The notes beneath the pieces are model-generated. The model searched no databases. It was not told where the DNA came from and saw only the letters and a program-made list of their open reading frames with translations. Shown here in pieces: positions 9,494-19,900 of a DNA stretch of 64,000 bases. The stretch spans positions 2,258,001-2,322,000 of the forward strand of contig NC_013159.1 in NCBI RefSeq assembly GCF_000023865.1. Direction: 5' to 3'. A program made the translations under genes and the position numbers. Positions within the stretch are counted from its first letter, which is position 1; every line of letters starts with the position of its first letter. Source of the stretch: Saccharomonospora viridis DSM 43017. Lineage in GTDB: Bacteria > Actinomycetota > Actinomycetes > Mycobacteriales > Pseudonocardiaceae.

Positions 9494-12400
9494 ATGTTCG
9501 GACGACGTGGAAAACGGACGGACGACGGCGATCGGATAGGAAACGCATTACGGGAAGCCCGAGCGTGGCTCGAAAGCAGTCGCGAGTCCCAGCGGAGAAC
9601 GGACATCGAGCAGGCGGTCGCCGCAGGGACAAAAGCGCTGCGGCTGTGTGGTCCCGAGGCGCCGGAACGGTTCGCGGCCCTGCTCGTGCTCAGCGAGGCC
9701 CGGGCGCTACGGCACGCGGTGACGACCTCGATCGAGGACCTCCAGACCGCGGTCGAACTCCATCGGGAACTCGTGGACCTCAGTGCGACGGAACACCCGG
9801 ACATGTCCGGGCCCGTTCTGCGCACCTTCGCGTTTCTGTCACTACGACTCGGCCTTCTCACAGGCGGGCAACGACACATCGAGGACGCAGCGCTCACCGC
9901 GAGGGAGCTCGACGAACTGGCCGGGAGGACGGATTCCCCCCAGTTCCACGCCGTCGCCGCCGACCTGTTGGCACAGGCGACCCCGTTGTTGCCGCCGGAT
10001 CACCCCGATCGGGCCGCCCTGGCCGCACTGCGCGCCTCCGCCCTTCTCAGCTGGGTCAGACAGAGCGCGGACCCAGCGCCCTTGGACGACGCGCTGGAGG
10101 AGATCGAGCGGGCTCTCCGACTGTGTGCGCCGGATGACCCCAACCGCGCCCCCTTCCTGGTGATCCACTCCGAGATACGGGCACTTCTGTACCACCGGGA
10201 CGGCAGCCTCGAAGCGCTGAACGCGTCTATCGAGGCCCACCGGACAGCACTCGACCACTACTCCGCTGACCACGAGGTGTCCACACGGGTGTTACACAAT
10301 CTCGGTCGGGCTCTGTGCCAGCGCTACGAGCTGACCGAGGACGCGGCCGACCTGGACAACGCCGCCCACTCCCTTCGACTGGCCCTCGAACACGCCACCG
10401 ATCCTCAGCTGCGAGACCTGCTCGAGCAGGCTTTGGAGGAAGTGGCCGAGCTTCGTGGCCCGGAACCACCGCTTGCTCTTCCCCCCGGTGTCAAACTCAA
10501 GTTCCTCGCCGCCCCGGGGATGCACCCACGACGACCGATCGCCGAGATCGGCGACGACATCGAGGAATTCGCACGGCACACCGCCACGCTGAGCATGCTC
10601 CTCGACCAGTACGAACGCACCAGGGAACCGGAGCTGCTGGAACGCATCTGCGCCGACGGACGGGCACTGCTGCAGGTTCCCGCCATCGGCGACGAGCGCT
10701 GGTTGGTGGGTCGGACGCTCGGCCCCGCCCTGATGCGGCGATTCGAGACGACCGGCGACAGCGCGGATCTGGACGAGGCCATCGAACTGCTCCACGAGAT
10801 AGTGGTCGAGGAGCCGGTGTTGCGCCCCTCCTACCTCGCCGGCGACCTGATGAACCTGGCGGCGGCGTTGATCAACCGGTTCCTCCGCGACCGGGACGGC
10901 GCCGATCTGGATCAGGCGATCACGCACTGCCGGCGTAGCGTCGAATTGACGGACGACGACAGACCGGAGTTCGTCCATAGCCTGAACACCCTCGGTACCG
11001 CCCTGATCTACCGCTTCGAGCACCACGGCCGGAGATTCGATCTCGACGAGGCGATCGAGCTGGGGAAAACCGCCCTGGCCCGGTCCACCACACAGCCCGA
11101 AATCGCTCACGCGCACAGCAATCTGGGGAACCGGCTGCTCGAGCGGTTCCGGCTGGACCGCGATCCGGCCGACCTCGACACGGCCGTGGATCACCTCCGC
11201 ACCGCGTTGGACAGCTACGACGAACCCTCCTACCTGCTGACCCTGGCGCTGTGCCTGCACGAACGCGGCTCCCACAACGGCGACCGAGGCGACCTGCAGG
11301 AGGCACTCGATCATTTCCGCACCCTGCTCGGTTCGCTGCCCGAACGAGCTCCGCTTCGGCAGACGGCACGGTTGGGATCGGCCCAAACGCTCTCGTCCCT
11401 CGGTGACACCGAGCAGGCCATGGCCGTGTTGACCGAATTCGTCCGACACGACCGCGGCAGTTCCTTCGAACGGATGGACGCGTTAGTGCTGCTGGCCAGG
11501 TTGCACGCGAAACGCGCGGCCGACGGCCTCGACGACTGGCGCTCCGTCGCCCGCGCCTTCGCCGGGGCCCAGGAACAACTGCAGCTGACCATATGGAGGG
11601 GACTACGTGCCCCCGACCGCCGCAGGCTGCTCACGCGCTGGCCCGCGATCGCCAACGACGGTGCCGCGGCGGCACTGTCCGCGGGAGAGCCGGAGTGGGC
11701 CGTGGAGATGCTCGACCACGGTCGATTCCTCTGGTGGGGCCAGGTTCTGGACACCCGCACCGACCTCAGCGCACTCCAGGCGGCGCATCCGGAACTCGCC
11801 GACCGACTCGCCGCGTTACGCGCTCAGGCCGCCGAAGACATGAGCGCCGGACAACGCCGACAGCTCGCCGCGGACTGGGACGACGTCGTCGCGACCGTGC
11901 GAACCCGCCCCGGATTCGAACGCTTCCTGCTGCCGATGTCGTTCACCGAACTGAAGGAGGCCGCCACCGACGGCCCGGTGGTACTCGTGAACGTCAGCCG
12001 CTACCGGTGCGACGCCCTCGTCGTGACCCTCGACGATGTGCAGGTCGTGCCGCTTCCTGAACTCACCGCCGATGACGCCGCCCGACGCACGCGGGAATAC
12101 CTCACCGTCGTGGCCGGGACGGGCACCGGGGGCTTGTCCGCCGGGGCACGGGAACAGGCGCTCATGGCCTACCTCGAATGGCTGTGGGACGTGGTGGCCG
12201 AACCGGTGCTGACGACGATGTCCGTCCCCGCAGGTGCACGACTGTGGTGGTGCGCCAACGGACCACTGGCGCTGAGCCCCTTGCCCGCGGCGGGCTACCA
12301 CGATCCGGACGACCTCCCGAGGGGCCGCACCGTGCTCGATCGGGTCGTGTCGTCGATGACCCCGACTTTGCGGTCACTGCAGTATTCGCGCCGTCGCGCG

Positions 12401-13009
12401 GTCGCCGACCCCACCGGCATGCTCGTGGTGGCCTGCGAACGGCGGCCGGACTACATCACCGGCCTTCCCGATCTGCCTTCCGCCACCCGGGAGGCAGCGC
12501 TGTTGCGTTCACGCTTTCCCGACACCACCACGTTGGAAGGAGAAGCCGCGACCACGACGCGGACGACGGAGGCGCTGGCCGAGCACGCATGCGCTCATTT
12601 CGCGTGCCACGGAGGTACCACGTCGACCGGTGAGGCAGCACTGTTCCTCTCCGACGCACCACTCACCCTGATCCACCTCGCTCAGCTCGACCTCGACAAC
12701 GCGCATCTTGCGGTGCTGTCCGCCTGCCGTACCGCGATGGGCGACGCCGATCTGCCGGACGAGGCTCACCACATCGCCGCGGCACTGCAGGTCGCCGGGT
12801 TCCGGCATGTCGTCTCCGCCCTCTGGGACATCGGTGACGACACCGCGACCGTCGTCGCCGACCACCTGTACCGGGAACTCACCACAGACGAGGGCACGCT
12901 CGATCCTTCACGTACCGCGCGCGCCCTGCACGCTGTTATCCACGAACTACGCCGACAAAACCCCTATCAACCGAGCAGGTGGGCTCCTTTCATCCATCTC
13001 GGGCAGTGA
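9494..13009 (+). CDS. TPR-repeat CHAT-domain protein (caspase-like peptidase), 1171 aa
   Basis: The N-terminal ~700 residues are TPR-like helical repeats, many with 'ADLDxAIxHxRRSVEL'-type units. Residues ~860-1171 form a CHAT (caspase HetF associated with TPRs) domain. The catalytic pair is visible: His near 1039 in 'HFACHGG' and Cys near 1078 in 'VLSACRTAMGDADL', followed by the conserved 'GFRHVVSALWDIGD'. The ATG at 9494 is preceded by GGGGG. CHAT proteases cleave partner proteins in conflict and programmed-death systems (for example Craspase and TPR-CHAT with gasdermins). No gasdermin or nuclease effector is visible here; the divergent three-gene operon is the natural partner set. Confidence 0.88.
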   Translation: MFGRRGKRTDDGDRIGNALREARAWLESSRESQRRTDIEQAVAAGTKALRLCGPEAPERFAALLVLSEARALRHAVTTSIEDLQTAVELHRELVDLSATEHPDMSGPVLRTFAFLSLRLGLLTGGQRHIEDAALTARELDELAGRTDSPQFHAVAADLLAQATPLLPPDHPDRAALAALRASALLSWVRQSADPAPLDDALEEIERALRLCAPDDPNRAPFLVIHSEIRALLYHRDGSLEALNASIEAHRTALDHYSADHEVSTRVLHNLGRALCQRYELTEDAADLDNAAHSLRLALEHATDPQLRDLLEQALEEVAELRGPEPPLALPPGVKLKFLAAPGMHPRRPIAEIGDDIEEFARHTATLSMLLDQYERTREPELLERICADGRALLQVPAIGDERWLVGRTLGPALMRRFETTGDSADLDEAIELLHEIVVEEPVLRPSYLAGDLMNLAAALINRFLRDRDGADLDQAITHCRRSVELTDDDRPEFVHSLNTLGTALIYRFEHHGRRFDLDEAIELGKTALARSTTQPEIAHAHSNLGNRLLERFRLDRDPADLDTAVDHLRTALDSYDEPSYLLTLALCLHERGSHNGDRGDLQEALDHFRTLLGSLPERAPLRQTARLGSAQTLSSLGDTEQAMAVLTEFVRHDRGSSFERMDALVLLARLHAKRAADGLDDWRSVARAFAGAQEQLQLTIWRGLRAPDRRRLLTRWPAIANDGAAAALSAGEPEWAVEMLDHGRFLWWGQVLDTRTDLSALQAAHPELADRLAALRAQAAEDMSAGQRRQLAADWDDVVATVRTRPGFERFLLPMSFTELKEAATDGPVVLVNVSRYRCDALVVTLDDVQVVPLPELTADDAARRTREYLTVVAGTGTGGLSAGAREQALMAYLEWLWDVVAEPVLTTMSVPAGARLWWCANGPLALSPLPAAGYHDPDDLPRGRTVLDRVVSSMTPTLRSLQYSRRRAVADPTGMLVVACERRPDYITGLPDLPSATREAALLRSRFPDTTTLEGEAATTTRTTEALAEHACAHFACHGGTTSTGEAALFLSDAPLTLIHLAQLDLDNAHLAVLSACRTAMGDADLPDEAHHIAAALQVAGFRHVVSALWDIGDDTATVVADHLYRELTTDEGTLDPSRTARALHAVIHELRRQNPYQPSRWAPFIHLGQ

Positions 13010-13808
13010 GGCGGTGAGTTCACGGGAACGCCAAGCCCGCTGAGGGTTCGCGTTCCCGCTGGATTTCTTCGCGTCTTGGCACGGAATCCGGGATTTCCGA
13101 CCCCGTGGCGCCTTCCGCGTGTGGCTCATCTCCCGATGTGGCGAATTCCGAAATCGCCACCGCCTCCGATGATCGATGTATCACGCACACCTCACCCGAG
13201 GTGGCGTATCACCGATCGGTGGGATCACATGATCGAACCACGATTTAGTCCATTGCAGACAACCATCCGACCGGGTGACCGATTCGTGCATCCCTCCGAT
13301 CCACCCCGGACTCGGAACATGTTCCGAGGATCGGTAACTTCCTCGTGGCCGGGGACTGAACCATGTGTTCCCCCGAGGGGAAGACGGGACCTTCCCACCT
13401 CTTTCGACGTGCTCTTGCGGCAACATCGTGTCCACGACTTGCAAGGCTTCGCCTCCGTCAGTACTGCCTTGAATGTGATGTGCCCATGTGGACCCAAAGG
13501 GGCGTCACAGAGGTTCCGCACACCGGATCCGACTGAACGGTACTCATCGTTCCCCCGTTCAGTTCGTCCGCTTTTGGCTCAACAACACAGAAGTTAGGCT
13601 TAGTTGATCACAGACGTTCCTGTCGGAACCCCACAGTGACCACCTTCCGGGAACAGCCTCGGCGCTGGAGGCGGTCGGGCGGCTTCGGACGTCATCACGT
13701 GCGGAAGCACGTGCTGACCGGTGATGCCACCCGCCCTCACCAATCGTCGATCTCGTGTTTCGCCGTCACGTCCTCCGTGGCTGCCCTGACAACAGCGAAT
13801 GGAGCCCC
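13010..13808. other. Long intergenic region before the first multicopper oxidase
   Basis: About 800 bases without a convincing gene. Part of it (about 13571 onward) is the 5' end of the duplicated multicopper-oxidase unit. It also contains an 18-bp perfect palindrome at 13311-13328. Open frames in both directions are short and lack family resemblance. Confidence 0.5.
13311..13328. repeat. 18-bp perfect palindrome
   Basis: CTCGGAACATGTTCCGAG reads identically on both strands with no spacer. Perfect palindromes of this size are typical of dimeric regulator operators. It is about 480 bases upstream of the first multicopper oxidase and 300 bases downstream of the CHAT gene, so its target is unclear. 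Confidence 0.5.
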
Positions 13809-14822
13809 ATGAACAGGAAGCACGCTAGAACCAGTGCATTCGGGCGGCAGGTTTCCCGCCGCTCGATGTTGGCCGGCGCCGCAGCCGGCATGGCCACTCC
13901 GGTCATCACCTCGGCCATCGGCGGGACACCGGCACTGGCAGCCCCGCTCGAGGCCAACGGTTTCCGCGGAAGGCCCCGGCCCCGACGCATCACCTTGTTC
14001 GCCGAGGAACTTCCGGGTGACATGGTCGGCTATGGACTCGCACCGGGTGAAGCCACCGTCCCCGGACCGGTCCTGGAGATGTGGGAAGGTGAGACTCTCG
14101 AGATCCAACTGGTGAACAACACCGACCACCGGTTGTCCATCCACCCCCACGGGGTCGAGTACGACACGGAGTCCGACGGCAGCCCGCTCAACGACTCCTT
14201 CAACGCACCCGGCGAATGTCGAACCTATGTATGGCGTAGCCGGACTCCGTACCGGGCCGAGGACGGCGCTTGGATGCCGGGCAGCGCCGGTTACTGGCAC
14301 TACCACGACCACGCCATGGGCACAGACCATGGAACGGAGGGACTGACCAGGGGACTTTACGGCGCGTTGGTCGTCCGCCGTCGAGGGGACATCCTGCCGG
14401 ACCGGCAGTACACGATCGTGTTCAACGGTACGACCATCAACAACAGGGTGGCTCCGGAGGCCCCCATCTTCGAGGCCCGACTCGGCGAGCGGGTCGAGTT
14501 CATCGCCATCAGCCACGGCAACAGCCCCCACACCTTCCACCTGCACGGGCACCGCTGGGCGGACAACCGCACCGGGATGCTCGCCGGGCCGGACGACCCG
14601 ACCCCCACCATCGACAACAAGGACCTCAATCCGGGCTCCTCCTTCGGATTCCAGGTCATCGCCGGCAAGGGAGTCGGCCCGGGAGCGTGGATGTACCACT
14701 GCCACATGCAGGTTCACTCCGACGACGGGATGACGGGGCTCTTCCTCGTCCGCAACGAGGACGGCAGCCTGCCCCCGGGAGCGGAGGAGGCGTTGCGGCG
14801 CTACCACGCCCACTTCAGCTGA
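13809..14822 (+). CDS. Tat-exported small multicopper oxidase (two-domain laccase type), copy 1
   Basis: Start is ATG 13809 after AATGGAG. A twin-arginine signal is visible ('VSRRSMLAGAAAG', cleavage likely after 'PALAAP'). The mature protein is about 300 residues with two cupredoxin domains. All four copper motifs are present: 'HPHG', 'HYHDHAMG', 'HTFHLHGHRW' and 'YHCHMQVHSDDGM', giving the type 1 and trinuclear ligands. This is the family of trimeric small laccases that oxidise phenols or metals at the cell surface. It is a close paralogue of the next oxidase. A terminator follows 20 bases after the stop. Confidence 0.9.
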   Translation: MNRKHARTSAFGRQVSRRSMLAGAAAGMATPVITSAIGGTPALAAPLEANGFRGRPRPRRITLFAEELPGDMVGYGLAPGEATVPGPVLEMWEGETLEIQLVNNTDHRLSIHPHGVEYDTESDGSPLNDSFNAPGECRTYVWRSRTPYRAEDGAWMPGSAGYWHYHDHAMGTDHGTEGLTRGLYGALVVRRRGDILPDRQYTIVFNGTTINNRVAPEAPIFEARLGERVEFIAISHGNSPHTFHLHGHRWADNRTGMLAGPDDPTPTIDNKDLNPGSSFGFQVIAGKGVGPGAWMYHCHMQVHSDDGMTGLFLVRNEDGSLPPGAEEALRRYHAHFS

Positions 14823-14841
14823 TTCACCCGAGTCGCTGTAG

Positions 14842-14873
14842 AGAGCACCCCGGAGCGGAATTCGGGGTGCTCT
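14842..14873 (+). terminator. Rho-independent-type terminator after oxidase copy 1
   Basis: Eleven-bp perfect stem: arms 14842-14852 and 14863-14873, ten-base loop. The 3' flank has only a short T tract (TCTTC). It is absent from the second copy, where the oxidase is followed by the giant gene. Confidence 0.65.
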
Positions 14874-15013
14874 TCACACGGGTACACATGGACACCGAGC
14901 CCGCTGCGCGTCCCTCCCGTTCCCGGTGACGACCGTGGGCTTCGATGGCCGGTCCGTCTCCGTGTCCGCATCGAACCAACGGGACGGGCCATCCCTGTTT
15001 CGGGGTGGGGTCC

Positions 15014-15122
15014 TCGACGGTGGATCCGGGGCAGCTGCCGGGGTACCACGGTGAGGCCACCGAACAGGACGCCCCGGCGACACCATCCGGCAACCGGGGA
15101 ACCGAGCCGGTTCATCCCGGCT
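15014..15122 (+). pseudogene. Remnant of the 5' part of the ThuA/sugar-dehydrogenase gene
   Basis: About 110 bases here match the intact gene around 16840-16945. Shared stretches include GTACCACGGTGAGGCC, CCGAACAGGACG and CGACACCATCCGGCAAC. A deletion of roughly 15 bases and several substitutions break the frame. The remnant shows that the ancestral duplicated unit contained the start of the giant gene after the oxidase. Confidence 0.8.
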
Positions 15123-15390
15123 CACCGTCGAACCTCAACCGACCCAATCCGACGAGTAGAGACATTCGCTCTTTTCGGACAGTAGGGCGGGGGTTCTGGG
15201 TGAGGACCGCTTCACCCCCGACAAAACCTCCCTGGCTTTTGCCGGAACCTTCTCGGGGAGCCGTGTTCCGACCCATCGCATCGGTTCCGCCTGCGTCCAC
15301 TTCTTGCTGACGCCACTGCGCCGAAGCCGCGGAACCTTCACACGCCACCCCTCTGAACGGCGGTCAGCGCTACCCTTTTCGGCCCATTCA

Positions 15391-16945
15391 CTTTTGCCTC
15401 AATTAGTCAGAAGTCCGACTTATCTGATCGTAAATATTTACGCCAGGGCCAAAAGTAATTACCTTCCGTACGGAACGCCCTCGGCGCTGGAGGCGAGGAA
15501 AGTGAGTCGGACGTCATCGCGAGCAGAGCACGCGCGGACGTGGTGGCCGCCGCATGCCCTTCCCCATTCCCCGATCTTGCGTCCCGCCACCGCGGCCTCC
15601 ACGGCTGCCGTGGCAACAGCGAATGGAGCCCCATGATCAGGAAGTACGCTCGAACCGGCGCGTTCGGGAAGAAGGTTTCCCGCCGTTCGATGTTGGTCGG
15701 CGCCGCGGCCGGCATGGCCGCCCCGGTCGTTGCCTCAACCGTCGGGGGGACGACCGCGACAGCCGCTCCGAACAGGGCCGGCGATTCCCAAGGTGAGATC
15801 CGGCGCATCACCATGTACGCCGAGGAACTTCCAGGCGGCATGATCGGTTACGGGCTTGAGCCCGGCAAGGCCACGGTCCCCGGTCCCGTCCTGGAGATGT
15901 GGGAGGGGGACACCCTCGAGATCGAGTTGGTGAACAACACCGACCACCGGTTGTCCATCCACCCCCACGGGGTCGAGTACGACACGGAGTCCGACGGCAG
16001 CCCGCTCAACGACTCCTTCAACAACCCGGGGGAACGGCGGACCTACATCTGGCGCAGTCGAGCCCCGTACCAGGCCAAGGACGGCACCTGGCGACCGGGC
16101 AGCGCCGGTTACTGGCACTACCACGACCACGCCATGGGCACGGACCACGGCACGGGCGGAGTGCTCAGAGGACTCTACGGCGCACTGGTCGTTCGACGTC
16201 CAGGGGACATCCTGCCGGACCGGCAGTACACGATCGTGTTCAACGGAATGACGATCAACAACAGGGTGGCTCCGGACGCGCCCATCTTCGAGGCCCGACT
16301 CGGCGAGCGGGTCGAGTTCATCGCCATCGGCCACGGAGACCACTTCCACACCTTCCACCTGCACGCCCATCGTTGGGCGGACAACCGCACCGGATTGTTG
16401 TCCGGTCCGGACGACCCGACCCCCATCATCGACAACAAGGACCTCAATCCGGGCTCCTCCTTCGGATTCCAGGTCATCGCCGGTGAAGGGGTCGGCCCGG
16501 GTGCGTGGATGTACCACTGTCACGTGCAGTTCCACTCCGACGACGGCATGGCCGGGATCTTCCTCGTCCGCAACGAGGACGGCAGCCTGCCCCCGGGAGC
16601 GGAGGAGGCACTGGAGCGTTACCGCAACCACGGCTAGTTCACGAATCGGGAATAAGGAGCAGTCATGGGACGACGAAGTCTGGGGCGCTCACTGCACGGG
16701 CGTGCACGGCCGAACCTGTTGCGGCGCACCACGGTCCTGATGACGAGCACGGTCCTGGTGGCCGGCTTGTCGACGATGTCCGCGTCAGGGCAACCGGAGA
16801 CAGCCCTCCGCGCCGCCCCGGAAGCCGGATCCGCCAAGGCGGACCCGGTGCAGGTGCTGGTGTACCACGGTGAGGCCGCCGAACAGGACGACCCGGTCGA
16901 CGAAGCGGCCGACACCATCCGGCAACTGGGGACACGGGCCGGCTT
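15391..16945 (+). repeat. Tandem duplication unit, copy 2
   Basis: Second copy of the block described for 13571-15122. It carries the second multicopper oxidase and leads without interruption into the complete 1194-codon gene. The 22-base upstream element 15408-15429 (pattern CAGAAGT...CTTA...TGATC) is conserved from copy 1 and may contain a promoter or operator. Confidence 0.8.
15633..16637 (+). CDS. Tat-exported small multicopper oxidase, copy 2
   Basis: Start is ATG 15633 in the same AATGGAGCCCC context as copy 1. It has the same Tat motif ('[13 protein letters not shown]') and the same copper motifs: 'HPHG', 'HYHDHAMG', '[10 protein letters not shown]' and '[13 protein letters not shown]'. 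The His-Cys-His type 1 site is intact; the residue after the fourth motif's 'HCH' differs (Val versus Met in copy 1). It is 334 residues and very similar to copy 1 except in the signal and early mature region. It ends 27 bases before the ThuA/GSDH gene, with which it is probably co-transcribed. Confidence 0.9.
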   Translation: MIRKYARTGAFGKKVSRRSMLVGAAAGMAAPVVASTVGGTTATAAPNRAGDSQGEIRRITMYAEELPGGMIGYGLEPGKATVPGPVLEMWEGDTLEIELVNNTDHRLSIHPHGVEYDTESDGSPLNDSFNNPGERRTYIWRSRAPYQAKDGTWRPGSAGYWHYHDHAMGTDHGTGGVLRGLYGALVVRRPGDILPDRQYTIVFNGMTINNRVAPDAPIFEARLGERVEFIAIGHGDHFHTFHLHAHRWADNRTGLLSGPDDPTPIIDNKDLNPGSSFGFQVIAGEGVGPGAWMYHCHVQFHSDDGMAGIFLVRNEDGSLPPGAEEALERYRNHG

Positions 16946-19900
16946 CACCGTGGACGTGTCCAGCGACCCCGCGGTGTTCACCTCCGAGAACCTCGACCGG
17001 TACCGCGGGGTCGTGTTCCTGTCCGCCGAGGGCGCGGGACTCAACAGCACACAGGAAGCCGCACTCCGAGACTACGTCCAGGACGGCGGGGGCTTCCTCG
17101 GCATCCGGGACGCCGCGAAGGCCCAACCCGACTCCGACTGGTACACCGGGCTCATCGGTGCCCGTCCCACCGACGACGCACAGAGCACCGAGGTCCAGGA
17201 AGCGGTGGTCAGCGTCGTCGACCGACAGCACCCCGCGAACAAGGGCCTGCCGTTGACCTGGACCCGGTCCGATCGTTGGCTCAACTGGGAGACCAACCCG
17301 ATCGGTGAGGTGCACACCATCGCACAGGTGCAGGAGCACACCTACGACCCCGGTGAGAACGCCAACGGACCGTTCCACCCGATCTCCTGGTGCCACGACT
17401 ACGACGGGGGTCGGTCGTTCTACACCGCCATGGGCGGAACCGCGGACAGCTACGGGGAGAAGGGCTTCCGTGGCCACCTGCTCGGCGCGCTGGAGTGGAC
17501 CACGGGCGTCGTCCGCGGTGACTGCCAGGCGACGATCGCGGCCAATTACAAGGTCGAACGGCTGACCGAGGAGAACCTGCCCGGCAGACTCGACCAGATC
17601 GGCGAACCGCACGGCCTCACCATCGCCGACGACGGCACCGTCTTCTACATCGGCCGGGCCGCATGCCCGAGCGGTCCCATCCCCAACTGGGAAGACGAGA
17701 ACGTGGGTCTGGGCTGCGGCACCATCCACGCATGGGACCCGGAGACCAGGCAGGCGAAGCTGGTGACCACGCTGGAGGTGTTCGGTAACCGCGGTAGCGG
17801 CGACGAGCTGATCAAAAGCGAGGAGGGGTTGCTCGGCATCACCCTCGACCCGGACTTCGCCGACAACGGCTGGATCTACGTCTACTGGATGCCGTACGAA
17901 TCCATCGACACGGACAAACGGATCGGCAAGCGGACGGTATCGCGGTTCACCTACGACCACGAAACCTCCTCGATCGACCAGAGCACCCGGAAGGACCTGC
18001 TGTCCTGGGACACCCAGATCCACAGCTGCTGCCACGCAGGCGGTGGCATGGACTTCGACGACGACGGCAATCTCTACATCGCCACGGGTGACAGCAACTC
18101 GTCCCAGGGTTCGGACGGCTACTCCGGTAACAACTGGACCAAGGAGTACAAGGGGATCTCGTTCCAGGACGCCCGCCGCACGTCGGGCAACACCAACGAC
18201 CTGAACGGCAAGATCCTGCGGATCCACCCCGAGGACGACGGCACGTACACGATCCCCGAGGGCAACCTGTTCCCCGAGGCGGAGTACCCCGGTGACAAGA
18301 CACGCCCGGAGATCTACGTGATGGGTGTCCGCAACCCGTCGCGGTTGCACTACGACCCGGTCAACGACTGGATCACCACGGCCTGGGTCGGTCCGGACGC
18401 CGGGGAACCCAACCCCGAACTGGGACCGGCGAAGTACGAGACGGCCACCATCATCACGTCCGCGGGCAACCACGGTTGGCCCTACTGCATGGGCAACCGG
18501 CAGCCCTACCGGGACCGCAGCAACGAGGACGCCAGTGTGCTCACCGGGTGGTACGACTGCGACAACCCGAAGAACACCTCTCCTCGCAACACCGGTTTGG
18601 AAGACCTCCCGCCGGTGCGGGACAACATGATCTGGTACTCCCCGCAGGGCGGTGGTCCCGTCTTCCCGGAACGGGACGACGGCAGCGGCCTGCCGACCTA
18701 TGAGATGGGCGACCAGATCTTCACCCAGCCCTACCTCAAGGGCGGCGCACAGGCCGTGATGGACGGCCCGACCTACCACCGCTCCCAGGTGGACACCTCC
18801 AGTGGGGTGGCGTGGCCGGAGTACTGGGATGGCAAGTGGCTCATCGGCGATCAGTCCAATGCGAACAACCGCATCGCGGTGACCGTCGATCCGAGCAAGG
18901 TCGAGGAAGCGGCTCCGCCCGCCTTCGCCGAGGACCTACGCCACATCATCCCCGGCGGCGGGGGCGACGATCAGCTCCAAAGCTGGATGGACGCCGAGTT
19001 CGGTCCGGACGGGGCACTGTATCTGCTCGACTATGCGAACGGGTTCTTCACCTTGGAGGACAACCAGAAGCTGATCCGGGTGGTTTACCAGGGTGGACCG
19101 GCCACCCCGGCACCGACCGCGCAGGCCTACTCGGTGCAGAACAAACCGCTGACGGTCAGCTTCCTGGGCGAGCGCTCCGGGGGAGTCTCCTACCACTGGG
19201 ACTTCGGCGACGGCACCACGTCGACGGAGGCCAACCCGCAGCACACCTACGCCGAGGTCGGTAACTACACCGCGACGCTGACCGTGACCTACGCCGACGG
19301 TGAGACCGCCACGGTCGAGACCGAGGTCGCGGTGGAGTGCGCGGTACCGGACTCCAGCCGCACGGTCCACTTCCGCGATGACGACACAGGGGTCACCAAC
19401 CGGGAGGTCGCGGGCGGTTGCACGGTCGACGACCTGATCGACGACGAGGGCAACTGGCCCAGCAACGACGACTTCGTCGCCCACGTCGAGGACGTCACCC
19501 AGACCCTGCTGGACGGGGGCTTCCTCAGCGAGGACGAGCGCGCCACGCTGATCGAGGCGGCCAAGCGGTCCGGGATCGGTGGGAAACAGGACGACGGATA
19601 CGAAGCGATCTTCGACGGGACTCCGCAGTCCCTCGAAGGCTGGCAGCAGGCTCCGGGCGGGAACTTCGAACTACAGCCGGACGGGTCGCTCCGCTCGAGC
19701 GGCGGCCTCGGCATGCTGTGGTACTCGGCCGAGGCGTACGGCGACTTCTCGCTCAAACTGCAGTTCCGCGACATCGCACCCGGCGAACACCGGGCGAACA
19801 GTGGTGTCTTCGTCCGGTTCCCCGATCCGCGAACCCCGGTCGACGAACGCCCGGTGAGCAGTTGTGGCACCAAGGGCGCCGCCCGGGACTCCCAAGCCTG

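Larger units (their letters stand above)
13571..15122 (+). repeat. Tandem duplication unit, copy 1 (promoter, multicopper oxidase, broken 5' end of next gene)
   Basis: This block aligns with 15391 to about 16945 at an offset of about 1.82 kb. Matching landmarks are the upstream element 13588-13609 versus 15408-15429, oxidase starts 13809 versus 15633, and the GTACCACGGTGAGG segments at 15043 and 16862. Copy 1 is the degraded one at its 3' end. Confidence 0.8.

Noticed and set aside
10292-11449. 385-codon minus-strand frame inside the CHAT gene
   Set aside because: It lies wholly within the TPR region of a gene with intact catalytic motifs and has no recognisable domain.
13588-13609. Iron-box-like TTAGGCTTAG upstream of oxidase copy 1
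   Set aside because: It lacks the palindromic second half of an IdeR/DmdR site and is not kept in copy 2, where the bases are changed.
16785-18779. 664-codon minus-strand frame under the ThuA/GSDH gene
   Set aside because: The plus-strand frame carries clear ThuA and sugar-dehydrogenase motifs; the minus frame is an antisense shadow produced by third-position G/C bias.
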